The notes: generated by a model not told the origin, from the letters alone. A stretch of DNA of 64,000 nucleotides from Cladopsammia gracilis (GCA_022457155.1 JAJGOT010000274.1:435001-499000), one strand, 5' to 3'. Positions 32,071 through 46,349 are shown, numbered from the stretch's first letter. Made by a program: numbers and translations.

Positions 32071-32447
32071 TTGAAGGCCCACCTTCAAAATGCCGTGCGC
32101 GCCGTGATCTCTTTCTGTGCTGAATAGCCCTTATCGTAGATGAGTACGCCACGCCAACATATCAGCGGTTTCTCGCTTTCTTGACCCTATAGTCTCGTTT
32201 TGATGTTTACGCTCATCGTCGTCAGAGGTTCTCGTAAACATCAAAACGAGACTATAGGGTCAAGAAAGCGAGAAACCGCTGATATGTTGGCGTGGCGTAC
32301 TCATCTACGATAAGGGCCATTTCGCGTAACAAGGTGTAACACAAAATTCATTCTTGAATGCGTGCAACCAATCAGATCGTGAATATGGAGCATTTCAAAA
32401 CAAAAACAAACGACCGCAAAGTCTTTTGGGTGAAGGTGGGCCTTTAA
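32071..32447. mobile_element. AGGCCCACC MITE with nested palindrome, unit 2
   Basis: Counterpart of 5666-6042; the left TTAA has mutated to TTGA. The nested 191-bp palindrome is at 32127-32317. Confidence 0.7.
32127..32317. repeat. Perfect 85-bp-arm palindrome, unit 2
   Basis: Same arms and loop as 5722-5912. Both arms remain perfectly matched although the flanking MITE has diverged from unit 1. Confidence 0.85.
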
Positions 32448-33152
32448 CAATGGCGTGCTCACTCCGGCGAGTGAATATCAAGGAGACCTTTGTTTTGTGT
32501 TTTTAAAAAAGCAACCTTGAATTAGATGTATTCAGCACATTCGTAGAGGTCTTCTTAGACTCCTACACATTCTCTGTTTTTATTCATAATCGAGCGGGAT
32601 CAATGTCAATTTCAAAAGAACGTATCTCCTAATAGGTGTTAACTAACTTAAGAGTGCGGAAAATTGGCCTCATTTTCCGCTAAATCGGAAAGCCCTAATA
32701 TAAATATTACTTGGTTAAACTGTAACTTGCATGCAGTTCATGTTAGTAAATGTCGCTTTTCCACATAAGGAGGTTCGCGCACATTGCTACTGTGCATATT
32801 TTTCGCGCACGTCACGCAAACGTACCGTACAAACGCATACGTCATGCATCGTAGAGCACGGAGATAAACAAGCATGTAATCGACCCATGCGCTTAAGCTA
32901 AGATCTTCTTAAAATATAAACGAAAGCTTCTAAAAACGCATGGTCTTCAATGCGCCTTATCTCGAAAACGAGCACGGTGACCCCCCACCACCATTTTTGT
33001 TTTTGTCTTTTTGGCAACAGTTGATCTTTACCTTACTGCATGGCAAGTCAGGTTCAAAAAAACAATCTGTATGTGGGAATATTTTGGGCGCGAACGTCCT
33101 TAACAGCGGGTTTTCAGAGCCCCGCGCTTATCATTGTTTTACCGCTATTTAA

Positions 33153-33913
33153 GGTGGCTCCATATAGTTATTGGCCAGTCTTCCAAATAAAATATACTCG
33201 ATCTTATCAGGGGCGGATCTAGGGGGAGGGTGCAGGGGGTGCGCACCCCCCCCCCCCCGAGATGACCTAGTCTGTGTTGTTCGCTTTTAAAATTTGTTTA
33301 CGTCACCCTTCAGTTACGTCATTCCTTAGAGGTGCACCCCCTCCTAAGAAAAATCCTTGATCCGCCCCTGCTTATTGCTGTCTTAAGGGAGTTTTGTTTC
33401 GCTATACTAGGCATAATATACACATGCAGGTAGCATAGGCTTTCTCGTTTACGGAGAAGTCTAATTTGGCAGTCTGGTCTGGCAACCAATGATTGAGTTG
33501 TTGGGCTTGTTGTTCAAGGCTAGCAAACCTCTCAACGGATTTTCTCGGTTTTTACACGGTAAATATTCACGATTTTTGTTGAAACAAAAGAAACATTCAG
33601 TAAGTCTAATCTGACAAAGCCATAAAAAAATCGGTACATAATTTTCGGCAATTTACTTACTTTCCATTTTATTTATTGGGTTTATGTATGTACCAAAAAT
33701 TTTTGTCATTTTCTTGTGCTCGCGAACCAAGAAAATCCTACCAAAAATTTGCCAGCTTTTATAAAAAAATTACCATGTAAAACGCACGCAATAAACGGTT
33801 TAGCTACCGTAAAAACCTCTTTATTTTCGTGACGTCATTAAAATAAACAAACGCACACTCGCTCCATTTTCGTGCTCATGCCTCGCGCGCCAAAAAAACT
33901 ATATGGAGCCACC
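33153..33913. mobile_element. GGTGGCTCCATATAG TIR element with nested MITE, unit 2
   Basis: Counterpart of 6748-7511. The nested CAGGGGCGGATC MITE is at 33208-33370, again between cttat repeats. Confidence 0.6.
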
Positions 33914-34313
33914 ATAAGGTTGATCCCACCCCTTATGAGTTGTTGCAGCTCATAGTATCTGATACATATATCTCATATCTGACGTGTTCACGTTACGTCT
34001 TGAACTTGTCTGTCTATGCAGGCAAACAGGATTTGGACTGGAGAAATATAAGGACTGAATAATACAGAGTTGCGAATGCAACGAGGAATATTGAGGGAAC
34101 GGCGTGGTATACTGTTTTTCTTGTATCATTTTAGTCTTTTAGTGAAAAGGTTTAAAAAGCTATAGACTAGTAAACAATTTCAAAAAGAGCACAACCATGT
34201 CATTGTCTGTTAGTCTCTGGGTAGCATTATTATATACCGCTCAAATTCAACGTTGCAACATTTATTGTACAACTGATAATCAGGTAGAGCTCTACTGAAA
34301 CATGTCTTTCAAA

Positions 34314-35125
34314 CCGAAAAAAAGCGAAAAAATCTGAGTCCACGACAGGAACCGAACCTATGAGCCTTCGCACACCGGTCAGATGCTCTAACCACTGAGC
34401 TACGAGAGACTCGTGGCGAACTAGACCATATACAAGGTTCACACACCAGTCAGATGCTCTAACCACTGAGCTACGAGAGACTCGTGGCAAGCTAGGCCAT
34501 ATACTAGGTTCATGTGTGACATGCGTCCTGCGTACTGCTAGCCTGAGGATTAGTGTGGATCAATGTCGAAAATGTCATCTTTCTCTATTTATGACCTCAC
34601 ATGACGCTTTCGACATTGCTGATCCTAGCAGTACGCAGGGCGCATGTCATACATGAACCTAGTATGTGGCCTAGCTCGCCACGAGTCTCTCTTAGCTCAG
34701 TGGTTAGAGCATCTCACCGGTGTATGAACCCAGTATATGGCCTAGCTCGCCACGAGTCTCTCTTTACTCAGTGATTAGAGCATCCGACCGGTGTGTGAAC
34801 CTAGTATATGGCCTAGCTCTCCACGAGTCTCTCGTAGCTCAGTGGTTAGAGCATCCGACCGGTGTGTGAACCTAGTCAATGGCCTAGCTCGCTACAAGTC
34901 TCTCGTAGCTCAGTGGTTAGAACATCCGACCGGTGTGTGAACCTTGTATATGGCCTAGCTCGCTACAAGTCTCTCGTAGCTCAGTGGTTAGAGCATCCGA
35001 CCGGTGTGTGAACCTAGTATATGGCCTAGCTCGCTACTAGTCTCTCGTAGCTCAGTGGTTAGAGCATCCGACCGGTGTGTGGAAGGTTATAGGTTCGATT
35101 CCTGTCGTGGACTTAGATTATTTTT
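34314..35125. repeat. Palindromic 71-bp tRNA-like array, unit 2
   Basis: Six right-arm units (anchors 34696, 34767, 34838, 34909, 34980, 35051, exact 71-bp period) and two inverted left-arm units, against nine and two in unit 1. The terminal unit keeps box B (ggttcgattcc near 35092). Confidence 0.8.
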
Positions 35126-35184
35126 CCTTTGTCCCACGCTCATGACATGATAAACATTATATCTTTATCATTTCATTACTGAGC

Positions 35185-35366
35185 TTAAAGGTCCACCCAA
35201 AAGACGTTGCTCCGTCGTTTGTTTCTGTTTTGAAATGCTCCACTGTTCATACGCGTGATCTGATTGGTTGCACGCATGCATTCAAGCGTGAATTTCGTGT
35301 TAGACGAAATTCAGCACAGAAAGTATCACGGCGCGCTCAGCATTTCGGGTGAAGGTGGGCCTTTAA
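35185..35366. mobile_element. TTAA MITE, short form, unit 2
   Basis: Counterpart of 8997-9178 with intact TTAA on both sides. Confidence 0.7.
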
Positions 35367-35396
35367 CATTTACCATAGTTCTTTATTTATCACCAA

Positions 35397-35759
35397 GGCC
35401 ATCCCCAATAAAATGTTTCGTTTCCCATCGCCTTCCCTCTCGTGAAAGTGGGTCGGTCAGTCGGGCAAAAAAAAAAAAGAGAGAGAAAATTAACCGAGGG
35501 ATCCTCAGTCCAGAAAAAGTCTGGATGCTAAGTAAGAAGACCTGGTTACACGTGTGCTTTCGATTGCCAATGTTTTCCAAATCCAATTTTACTCCTTATC
35601 TACAACGGAGGCTAATAAATTAAATATGAACGCCTTGATCACATGTTTAAAAAGTAAAATTTTGCTTGTCAGACAGTGTATCTGAATTTTTTTTTTTTAC
35701 TTTTCCAAAAAAATGGGTCGGTCGGGCGATGGGAAACGAAACATTTTATTGGGATGGCC
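35397..35759. mobile_element. MITE with GGCCATCCC ends, unit 2
   Basis: Counterpart of 9209-9568; the internal A run is longer. It is followed at about 36003 by the empty site of the unit-1-specific composite element. Confidence 0.65.
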
Positions 35760-37271
35760 CAAACTAAAAAATGTTATACTCCGGCTTTTGGAAATCATTT
35801 AGTCCTTAAAGGAAAATATGCATGTGAACACTAATACACTTTGTGCTTTTCGGTTCGTTTAGCTAAACATAGTCAGCGTCAGAAATCTTTTTGGAGAGGA
35901 GTCTAATCCCCAGAATTAATTTACCAGCTGCTTTCTCCTCTCTCAAAATCTCTTCGAACAGGAAGAACGAAACGATTATTTGGGTGCTCCTTTCTTAAGA
36001 CATACCACATCGGTAATTGAAAATACCTGCACTGATCATCGTAAAAAAAAAAAAAAAGATTTGGCGACAGTGAAGAATGAATCAAAGTGGATTGTCCTCA
36101 GGCTTGAAAATCAGCCCGTTTTACGCACTTTTGGAGTGGAGTTTCACTCCGCGGTTTGAGAAAAGTTCTTCACGTTATGAAACTTTTCGTTGACCACAAA
36201 TCGACCACATTATTGGTTTCCGTTTTCATAGGGAGCGTTTTAAGATTTCATCTCTCTCATCTTGTCTGAAACGGCCTAAATCGTAACCCCTGAAAGTGTC
36301 CACGGCCGCTTACGGGAATGTCCGCTAATGGGAATCACGATCTCATCTTGGAATATGTTAGAAAAGCTATAAATAAATATAGAACAAAGTCTATTCTACA
36401 CAACTACCCATATGCCGAAAGATAATTACATATTAACGTTGGTGCCCCGTTGTCTGTAAGCATACAAGACTTTCTTTTATACTGTTCTTTTTATTTTCCC
36501 GAACACTATGACCCGCAACGGAGATTTCTTAGAAAATCAATGATCCCGAGAAACCCCACCGATATTGACTACAGTTTAATTGTATACTGACGGCGGTTCA
36601 AGGGTATCCAATTTATTTTTGGCACGAGTAAAACTTACCGGATAAATAACAAAAGAGGTAATCAATATGATGGACCAATAAAAACAGAGGTTCAGAAAAG
36701 GGTAGTGACATCCCTGAATCGATTACGACGTTCGTGTTCGAGTGGTATATAGTTTGGGTGCGGTTTACTAACAGCTCAGACTGAAGTCGTAAAGACAGCT
36801 ACAACACCAGTTATTCAAAGGTAAGTTGTGCTACTCGAAAGGTATGCGAAATTGAGGAGCTACAGTGAAGAGTATTTAGATATTACCCGAAGGGGATCAA
36901 TAGAACCTGCTAATCGATTCTAGCATGATTGCGCTATGCCGTCTACCCGTGATCGACGTGCCTGTAGCAGCATTAAAAGTTTTAGGTACAGTTTAACAAC
37001 ATTCAGCTTTATTTGCACGACTGTAGATTTTACAATATTGCAAAAGCTTACAACTAACTAACAAAAGGAAAGAAAACAAAAATGAATAATTAAATTACAT
37101 TGGTGACAATTTTATCTCGAGAATCAAAACAAGATGACTGAAATAAATTTAATTAATTGTATGTTTAAAAAGTAAATGGAAGAATTCATTAATTCTATGA
37201 TCAATTCAGTTACAGGTAAATGGCTAATATTTGGTATATAAAAGTCTGTATTTTATTGTAAAAATTATCTC

Positions 37272-39129
37272 TTATTGTTGCGTATTTTGAGCAATAGAAA
37301 AGAAAATGGATTTCGATTCGTCTTCGATTTCATTTGAACCACAACCTGGGCAAAGCCTTTTGTCTCTTGGAATTTTGTTGTATCTGCCCAGTTCGATCAT
37401 AAGTTTATGATTACTTATACGTAATTTAGTTAAAAATGTCCTCCTATCAGATGCTCGTCTAGTCAGACCTAGATTATTTGAGGGGGTGTATTCGTTCTTG
37501 AAAGTCTTATAAAATTTTAGTTTTGAGAATGCTGAAGTATATGTTGCCAATAAGAAATATATTTCTGTTTCATTAAATTTCTACAGTGTTTGACTTCAGC
37601 GGTGTTTAATAAATCGAGGTTAAAATTTCTGAAATTAAAGTATTCGGATATCTCGAGAGAAGATCTAATGATATTAAGAAAGATTGTTTAACAAAAGAGT
37701 CTTGGGATTTATTTTGAAGGTATAACAAGTAGTTGAGGATTCTTAGATTAATGGCAATATTTAGAGGAAATCGACCAAGTTCAGCTCTACACGCAATATT
37801 AGAAGCCTTATTACTCACTTGAAGGTAGCGTTTACAAAACTGAAGATGCGTTCTTTCAATTTGTGAGCTATCCCAAGCTTTAAAATCAGATTTGGTATAT
37901 CCACACCAAATTTCACTATTATAGAGCAAAATTGGGGATATCATTGTATCAAAAATTTTACAGGCAAGGGACGGATTTAGCTTACTAAAATCTGTGTGTC
38001 GCCTCAGACTGAAAAGAGCGTGAAGTGCTTTCTCTTTTAGATGATCAAGTGAGACTTGAAATTTCCTGAAGAGGAAATTTTAGTTCCTATATAAGCATAA
38101 TCTTGTACAACATCAATAATTTGATTATTCATATAAAATCTATATTCAGAGCATTTTCTTGGGCGTTTTTGGAAAACCATAATCTTGGTTTTTTTGGGAT
38201 TTATGCTTAACATCCACGTGTTGCAGTATGATGATAATGCATTAAGACAATTTTGTAGACCTGTTTTAGAACGTGATAAAATGATTAAATCGTCCGCATA
38301 TAAAAGAGAGTTTAATTTATGCCGTTTGGTAGAACAAAAGGATCAGACAGGATGTTTTCAAATGAAAAAGGTAAATCGTTAATGTAAAGGTTGAAAAGTA
38401 GTGGACTTAAAATACAACCTTGTCGTACACCCCTCGCGTATTGAAAGGGTCGTGTTTGGCTTTGGCCAATTTTTATTGAACAAGAAGACTTGGAATAAAG
38501 GCTTTTAATTAAATTGTAAAAGCAGCCTCCTACATTAATTTGCAATAACTTATTCAAGAGCCCATTGTGCCAAAATGAGTCAAAAGCTTTTCTAAAATCT
38601 ACAAAACAAGCATAAATTCTTTCATTGTGATTATGAACGTATTTGTCTATCAAGGTTTGAAGTGTAAAAGACATGGTCTGCTGTACGATTATTTGGCAAG
38701 AAGCCACTCTGTGATTTGTGAAGTATATTATTTTGAGGCAACATATTCGAGAAGCCTTTGGTTTAAAATGGAACAAAATAGTTTTCCCAGACAGCTTGAA
38801 ACACAGATACCACGGTAGTTTGACGGATCGCTTCTTCCGCCTGATTTATAAATTGGTGTAATGAGACCACCACACCATGTCTGGGCATGGTACCTGAACT
38901 TAGAACTGCATTAAACAGTTTGTAGTAAACAGGCATTAGGTCATTAAGACTAGCTTTGATCATTTCATTTCTAATTTTATCTGAATAAGAAGATTTGTTG
39001 TTCTTTAACTTTTTGGCAGCTTTTCGTATTTCATTTTCGGTAATCAAGTAATCTAACGGACAAATTGTTGTTTACGATCTTCTTCTACTTTCAGTTCATC
39101 ATGGATTATCTGCTGGGTGGGATTAAGGT
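37272..39129 (-). pseudogene. Broken LINE reverse transcriptase, unit 2
   Basis: Counterpart of 12397-14255 with the same motifs and the same internal frame changes, so the LINE was already dead before the duplication. It has additional one-base losses (for example ggggcatgg in unit 1 is gggcatgg here near 38883), giving a further frame change. Confidence 0.8.
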
Positions 39130-40611
39130 GGTTCGGTACAGTTTTCTGGAGACCATACCAACATTTTTCAATCGGCTTTTACGCGGTCTTCTCCAAGTCA
39201 AATCAACGTGAAATTTTCACCACTAACTGGTTTTGAATTGACGTTTGGCAAGATATATTTTCTGGTAGAATCGATATTACCATAACGACGATAAACAAGA
39301 AACTTAGAAATCAGTAAAAGTGAAATTCAACGCGTTTAAGATTTCGCATATATTGAAAATCCCACATAAGCATCTTAAAATATGGTATATGGCATATATA
39401 TTTTGCAAGAATAAAAAAAATCTGTATGTTTGAATTAAAATAAATCGCAATAACATTTCAAACCTTACTATTTGTGTTATGGTATTAAATTGATCGAGAG
39501 ATTAACACTGGTTTTGTGAAATTGCTTAATGATAATGTCAAAAAGTAGCTTGATGTTATGTTTGTAAACCTTGAAAGTTTTGTTTAATTTGTCTTTTGCG
39601 ATCTTGAGAACTACCTTTTTTCCTAACATCACATCATGTGCAATTTTTGTGTAATTTTCGATTTTAATGGCTTTTGCAAAAATCTGAGAAACGGCTCGAT
39701 AGTGAAGAATGAATCAAAGTGGATTGTCCTCAGGCTTGAAAATCAGCCCGTTTCACGCACTGTTGTAGTGGAGTTTCACTCCGCGGTTTGAGAAAAGTTC
39801 TTCACGTAATGAAACTTTTCGTTGACCGCAAATCGACCGCAGTATTGGTTTCCGTTTTCATAGGGAGCGTTTTAAGATTTCATCTCTCTGCAAAGTCTTC
39901 TTGTTGGAACACAACTTTCAGTACTGCATATAAAACGTAAAACTGGATCGACTAAATGAAGCGATTGTGGCAGGTAAGATGTCTTTTCTCTTTCACTCTT
40001 AGCCTGTCAGTTGTGATCGCTAAAACCATTTACTTTATTTGAAAATGAACTTATTGTATGCGTTTGCTTCGGTTTTACGCTTCAGTAAGAAAACCAGTGA
40101 GAGCTGAGTGAAAAGCTGCAGAACCTGTAAGTCCGCATTTGTGACTCCAACTTCAGGGAAAACTCGAATTAAGTCAAGATAGACAAAGTGAAGCACTCAG
40201 ACGTAGCTATCGTTACCAGGTAAGAACTGTTAACTCTTTGACTCGAACCTGCAGTCCCTAGTGCGCATGCTTGGACTTTGTTTATACTTTTTGTTGTGAT
40301 TTTGATGATACGTTACATTCTGTGACTACTCACATGACGCAAATTTCAAGTTTTATCAGAAACTGAATGTCCGCCATTATGGATAAGAAAGCTTGCGATA
40401 GTAAGCTTTTATTCAGTTCTACGGTCGATGAGTTCAAAAGAAGCGGTGCTGAAGCAATTAAAGATCGGGCAGTTAAAAATAATATAACCAGCAGCACATT
40501 CAAAGGATGTTTTCTGCAGTAAAGTAGTAAAAATGTAAAAAACATGTAAATGTTGTTCCATCGTGCGAGTCTTTCAAAACATCGCATGCGCAGAAGGGAC
40601 TGTAATACTCC

Positions 40612-43600
40612 TTAAGGACGGCGCCTCCTAATACAAAGGTATTTTCCCCGGTTTTTGACTATGCGGGAAAAGTAGATCTTACCAGGGAATATTGGAATCC
40701 AAAGAGAAAATTGGGGGGACCGTGCATTTTTCAGAGATAATTGAGCTTCAATGTGGAAAAAATACTGACATCAGCATTTTTCGAAAAAAGGAAAAGTAGA
40801 TCTTTCTTTGCGGATTTCCTTAGAATTCACCTTTATTTAAACAAAAGCAACACTAATTCTAAAAATATTTAAAACACATAACGAATGGTACTAACAACTA
40901 CTGTTTATGTATTTTTTATTGCAAAATCATCGCAATGGGAGCCATCATCAGCCCTGACAGGTTTCTCACGTTCGCCAAAAATACGGTCTTAATAACGTTT
41001 GCCCACAACCAAAAATTAATTGTGTGCTTAAAAGACTTAAAACTTCCATTTCGGATAAAAAGTAGGGGTCACCGCGCGTTTTTACAAGTTATATAAGTTG
41101 TTTTCAACTTTCAGTACGGAATGATTTTCGGGTTCCGCGACATTTTTTTCTATCCCCTCCCTAGTAAGTTAAATATTGTGCATGTAATAATTCTATTTGT
41201 AGCTGTAAGCTGCTCTTTTGAGAAACGTTTTTCGGGGATTTCAAGGTCCGAGCAGCACAATAAAGGAGTAAAAATGCAAAAATCGGTACACTTCCATTGA
41301 TCTACAGTGGATCTACGAATTTTAATATGTTCCTTCGGGCACAAGAACTTTACATTGTGTGCATCTTCTTCCGATCCATTACCAACTTGAAAACATCAGT
41401 GCTATATCGAGGTGACTGGTCGGCTGCCGAAAATCTCTAGATTGGCAGGTTAGTCTTTTAGAGGTTGTCTTGCGTTTTGTAATTTCATGGCGCCGCGCGT
41501 TTATTTTCTTGTGAAGCTACTGTAGTTTTCATGGATTCTCTGATAACTTTGGAAAAAATTAGTCGGTACACTTTAATTTCAAAAGAATCGTGAAATAATA
41601 AAACACTCTTTTCGCCAAAGTCTCCGGCTTTATTTGATCTAAAAAGATAAGAGTTCTTTTCAGTTTATCATGGCACGTTTTTCGCCTATCAAAATTTGTT
41701 CTAATGCAAAGAAGTTGAGAACTAACACGATGCGACTTCGAAAAACATCACTTGCCTACAATAGAGAATAAAGGAAATCAATTGTACCTAAATGCACGAA
41801 TGTGTTTACGAAAGATTACACTAAAAACCATGCTTGGTAATCGAGGGAGGGAAGACTTTAGTCGGATGCTTCCCGGCTTTGGAGCAGTCGGCAGTTTTCT
41901 TTAGTTGCTGGCTTCAGCCTTGTTACTCATGCGCATAGCGCGCATGAGTTATAAAACGGGCTTCGTTTTTCTCCTTTTTTATTATTTTTTTTGTGTGTCA
42001 CGATTTTGCATGCAAATTTATGCACGCATATTTTAGTGACCGGGTCGTCGGGTCACCAACAAATTCTACAAAATATGGCTGCCGCGCTCGGCATGTGCTT
42101 GGTTTTTAAAACTGTAGTTTCGTGTCATTGGATTAATAACTCACATTTAAAATATTCAAAATGGAAAGAGAAAGCTTCAAGAATGCCCAGAAGCCGCTAT
42201 AGTGGAGAAAAAGGAGATCGAGCTTTAAACAACTAAATCTTGCTTCGAGGAACTTCAAACGCTTTTATCAGTGCGGGCCCGGGGCGATCAAAACCGAAGA
42301 GGCGGAGCTTTAGAGAATTTTCAAACAGACGAGGGACTTTACTGTAAAAGAAATTACAATTTTCGGTGAGAATTTATGTTGATATCAATTTGTGATCCAC
42401 TTTTTCTTTGTCTTCTGGTTAGTTTTGGAGAAATGTTTGGAAAACATTCTCAAATTCAATCGTAATGACATCTGATATTATGTAAACAAAACAAGACTTG
42501 AATTTTATAGTTCTACTATTATAAACTTCACATGCGTCGCCTTACGCAAAGATGTCTGTGTATTTTTTGAAATTTTGATTTCCAAATCAGTTTCTCGGCC
42601 AATTTTCAATACACAACAGGTGTATTTTATTCGAAGTAGTCATACTTGTTATACTAGACCGAGGAAAGGTTGCTTTTGTGAGCTTTTGTGCACTCTAAAC
42701 ACAACTAATACATGGCAAAATCAAAGCAGTTATTTAAGGAACTAGTTTTATGGAAAAATTTCATTTCGATTTGGTCTTGAAATCACGGAGGGGTTTTTTT
42801 ATGATGCGTCACGCAACATTTATTTTTAAAATGTTTCACCAATTTATAGCACTTATCACCACAGTTTTGAAAATTAAAAGCAGAATCTCCACAATGCGAT
42901 TACATGTTTTTTTTTTCATTAACAATAAATTTAGGGCTTCCAAAAATTTATTGGAAAACCGGGCAGGAGGAGGGGTCTCTGGGCTTGCAAATCCAGGCGG
43001 GAGGAGGGGTCTTGCGGGCCAGAAAATCCGGGCGGAAGGGGAGGGGTAAAAAAATCTTGCCATCCATCAGGGGGATAACCCAATGTAATCACGGTTTAGG
43101 AAGTATTAGACTAGTGTGGGTTTGATCGGGAATCAATAAATTAAATATTTAAAGCGAGTACATAAAACTGGTAGCTTCAATCAATGCGTCTTAGAGTTTC
43201 ATGCGCATGAGTATAGGCTACGTGAAGCCTCTTGTTTTTATATCTTCATCAATTGTCAAAAACGGTCTTTTTGGAAACGCATTGCTCATCTCTATTCTCC
43301 TTTTCGACGTTTGTTTGATTCAACTGGAACAGTTGTTTTTCTGCTTTTGTTATAGACTTTTTTTATTCGCAAAAATGGCCACTGGCAAAACATTTTAGCA
43401 GGTAAACAAAAAATTCAAACAAGGCGAGTTTGGCAGCCAAAACAAAACTTGTACTGATTGGAAATAACAACATGCCGGCCTTTCCTTGGATTCTATACCT
43501 AGATAATGCTTGTTTTTTATGTAAAAAAAAAACTCTAGTCTAGTTTGACTTGGAGTTTTCAGTGTTGAAATTTTGAAAGGAGAAAAGGAGCTAATGTAAA

Positions 43601-43968
43601 CAGTCTTCGTAAAGAAAGGCAAAAGAGTTCTGCTGATCGAGGCGGCATCGCGTAATATTAATAGCTCAAAATAGTTTCATAACCAAGGCTATGCCGTTTG
43701 CAAAAAAGAGAAAGAATTTATCACTTTTAGGCTGCAGAAGGTCTATAAATACATTTTCATAGATTTTAGAGAACTTAATTTATCTCGTAAGTTTAGAAAC
43801 CGAGCCAGGGAGTTGATAGTTTGACATGAAAAATGGGCGGAACTTTATTAGCATTTATACATATGCCTCGCGCGTTCACGTTTAAAAAATAACCAGTGTC
43901 TCGCGCGACTATCGCGCAATGTGTGCGCAGAACGTATGCGCAATAACAATAGGAGGCGCCGTCCTTAA
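40612..43968. mobile_element. TTAA-flanked TIR element, unit 2, enlarged by a 541-bp insertion
   Basis: Counterpart of 15739-18555 with the same 19-bp inverted ends (including TTAA); longer because of the segment at 41513-42053. Confidence 0.55.
41513..42053. other. 541-bp segment present only in unit 2
   Basis: The unit 1 junction ttttcttgtcaccaac is split here between gt and caccaac. The segment starts gaagctactgtag and ends near gtgaccgggtcgtcgggtcac, a 6-bp-stem hairpin. Inside is a 10-bp-stem palindrome actcatgcgc...gcgcatgagt near 41928-41951. There are no terminal inverted repeats and only a 2-bp GT repeat at the edges, so it could be an insertion in unit 2 or a deletion in unit 1. 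Confidence 0.7.
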
Positions 43969-44686
43969 TATAGACCTAGTTCGAAAATGAACTTGCGCTG
44001 TCATAGCCTGTTTCGGACTTTCACATAGTGGTGAGCGAAGGAAAAAGATTAAGAGTACAAGGAGTCAATAAATAAAATAAAAATGAATCGTTGTCTCAAT
44101 CGTTTTCTGTACTAACCGTCAATTATTTTAAAACATTTTTCTTCTTATTCCGCTCGCTGATATCCAAATTTAATGTGTCGTTTTGTAGCTAAAAGACCAT
44201 AGATTTCTTGAAGCGAAATGATTTTAAGCTTAAGAATATCGCACAAAAATAATGCCGCTTTTCCTGAGTTATTCGTGTCTGGTTGCAAGCAGTAAATTCA
44301 CTGAACCTCTGATGAAAATATTTGTTTCTCCTCATTCTGGCAACAGATCTCTAAGTTTAATGTGTACTTAAAAAGCTAAGAGGACAGTACCCTCCGATAC
44401 ATCTCAATAAAAACTCATGTCGTGCCGTTTCAGTGATGCCAACACCAGCCGACATTTTTTTCTCTCTTCGGTGACCCGCAGAACACCCAGTGAACGCTAC
44501 GCGCGAAGTCGTACTGTCCGAATATTGTTAGCACGTTCTGAAAATAACTTCAGATAAATTTTCATTGGAATAGGGTAATGTAACGGGAATATACTATATA
44601 TATCAGTCATTTGAATGGTCACATCATGGGGTTTTATGCCGGTGTATCAAACATTATCAAGAGCTTTTCATCAGGAGATCAATAAC

Positions 44687-45093
44687 ACCTAGAACTTCCA
44701 CCGCGGTCAAACGTCCGAGGCGTTTTTCGTTTTATTTAGTGGGATTTTATTTAATATTAAATCGAAATATGGGCAAGGATGAATAAAAAAAATAGTTGAC
44801 GTTACTATCTTTTCATTTTTCTCAAAATGATGAGCTTTTCTCCGTCAGAAAACTGACCAAAACTCTTTCCGCCTGATCAAAATTATGTTGGCAAATGGCG
44901 CCGACAATTCTGCAGTTCACAGTTTTTAAACGCTTAGGACTTTTTTAGTAAACATTCAAAACGTTTGGTAAATTGGCAGTGTATTGGCAATATATTAAAA
45001 TTTAAACAGTGAAAATGACAACCTTAACTTTTAAGTACTTTGCTTATTAACTTTTGCAAATTTCTCTCGTTTGACCGCGGTTAACCTAGAACT
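44687..45093. mobile_element. Mutator-like MITE, unit 2
   Basis: Counterpart of 19274-19680 with the same acctagaact 10-bp flanking repeat. Confidence 0.65.
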
Positions 45094-45123
45094 GCACCTA
45101 GTAGAAGTGGGTTGAAAAATAGA

Positions 45124-45453
45124 GGTTGTTTACCATTTACAAGGGAAAACCGATTGGTCCACGGTTTGTGTAAATGGTAAGCAAAAGTCCAGAAAAGGAA
45201 ATTCCGTTTGAGATTGGCGTGTACCATTTACCATTGACACCAGAAACGAGCTGAGTAACCACGCTTATGCATCAAAACTGGCGCAGGGTCTGGAACTGAT
45301 CGATAAAAGCAAATGGTACACACATTTCCATTCGGAAATTTCGGTTGGAAATTTTGGACTACCTTTCAAGACGTTCCGTTCGGTCGAGCCAAAATTGTCT
45401 TACCATTTACATGACCGAAATTTCCGGAATTTTTGGGTAAGTGGTAAACAACC
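45124..45453. mobile_element. Snap-back MITE, unit 2
   Basis: Counterpart of 19711-20040. Confidence 0.6.
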
Positions 45454-45534
45454 GGAGGCCCAACCGATTTTTTTAACCGACTTTTACCCCATTCACACCA
45501 ACGCTTAAACATGTTTCGCTTAAACATGTGTCGC

Positions 45535-45972
45535 TTATGTAGCACGTTGGCTTGTTGCTATTGGTGCATTTCGATCCTCATTGTTATTCCGAAAAGATGT
45601 TGTTCCCTCTCCGGTCCGATTTGATATCGGTCGGCTGTTATGCTTCTTGATTGTAGGCATCCACGCTTCGGGAATTTCAATTCCACTATCTCTGTTGATG
45701 TTATTAGGATGAAGTCTTATGTGGATGGCCTCTTTAACTCTACGGGTGTACAAGTGTGGGTCACGGTCAATAAACTTAACCTCGTCCCAAATAGGAAAAT
45801 GCCCGGTCTTGTTAGCGTGTTCAGAAACCGCGGAGGTTTGAGTACGAGCAAGCCGTATGTCTCTATCGTGTTCTTTTATCCTTTCTCCGATATACACTTT
45901 GCCGCATTCGCAATATGCGTATATCGGTTCTAGGGTCTGCTTTACAACGAAGATATTTTCGTAAACATACAA
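45535..45972 (-). pseudogene. Penelope-like GIY-YIG endonuclease remnant, unit 2
   Basis: Identical translation to 20122-20559, including the missing residues after YIGE. It lies antisense about 380 bp upstream of the ABCC copy 2 start. Confidence 0.75.
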
Positions 45973-46194
45973 GAAGATACTGACACGTAAGATCGCTTTC
46001 TGGAATAATTGCCAGCTTGAGCGCTGCGAACTGTTATGGCTGACGGGGTTTCGACAGTTTTCAGCCAGCTATTTCCAGTATCGGTAAGCTTATATCGTTC
46101 TAAGTAAAAGCGCTTTGTGTAATTATGAACCCGTTGAATGAAATGAAGTAAAAAGAAAATCAAAACTGAAGAAAAACAAAAATGTTCGTCGATC

Positions 46195-46278
46195 ATTCCC
46201 CTTCCCCTTCCCCCCTCCCCCTCCCTCTCCCCCCCTCCCCCTCCCTCTCCCCCCTCCCCCTCCCTCTCCCTCTCCCTC
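46195..46278. repeat. C/T tract upstream of ABCC copy 2
   Basis: Counterpart of 20784-20868, differing by small C-run length changes; ends 71 bp before the start codon. Confidence 0.85.
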
Positions 46279-46349
46279 AAGTCCCGGAGAGCTTGCTCGC
46301 GGGCTGATCGAATTAGCACTTTAAAATTTGCTTTTTTAACCACAGAGAG

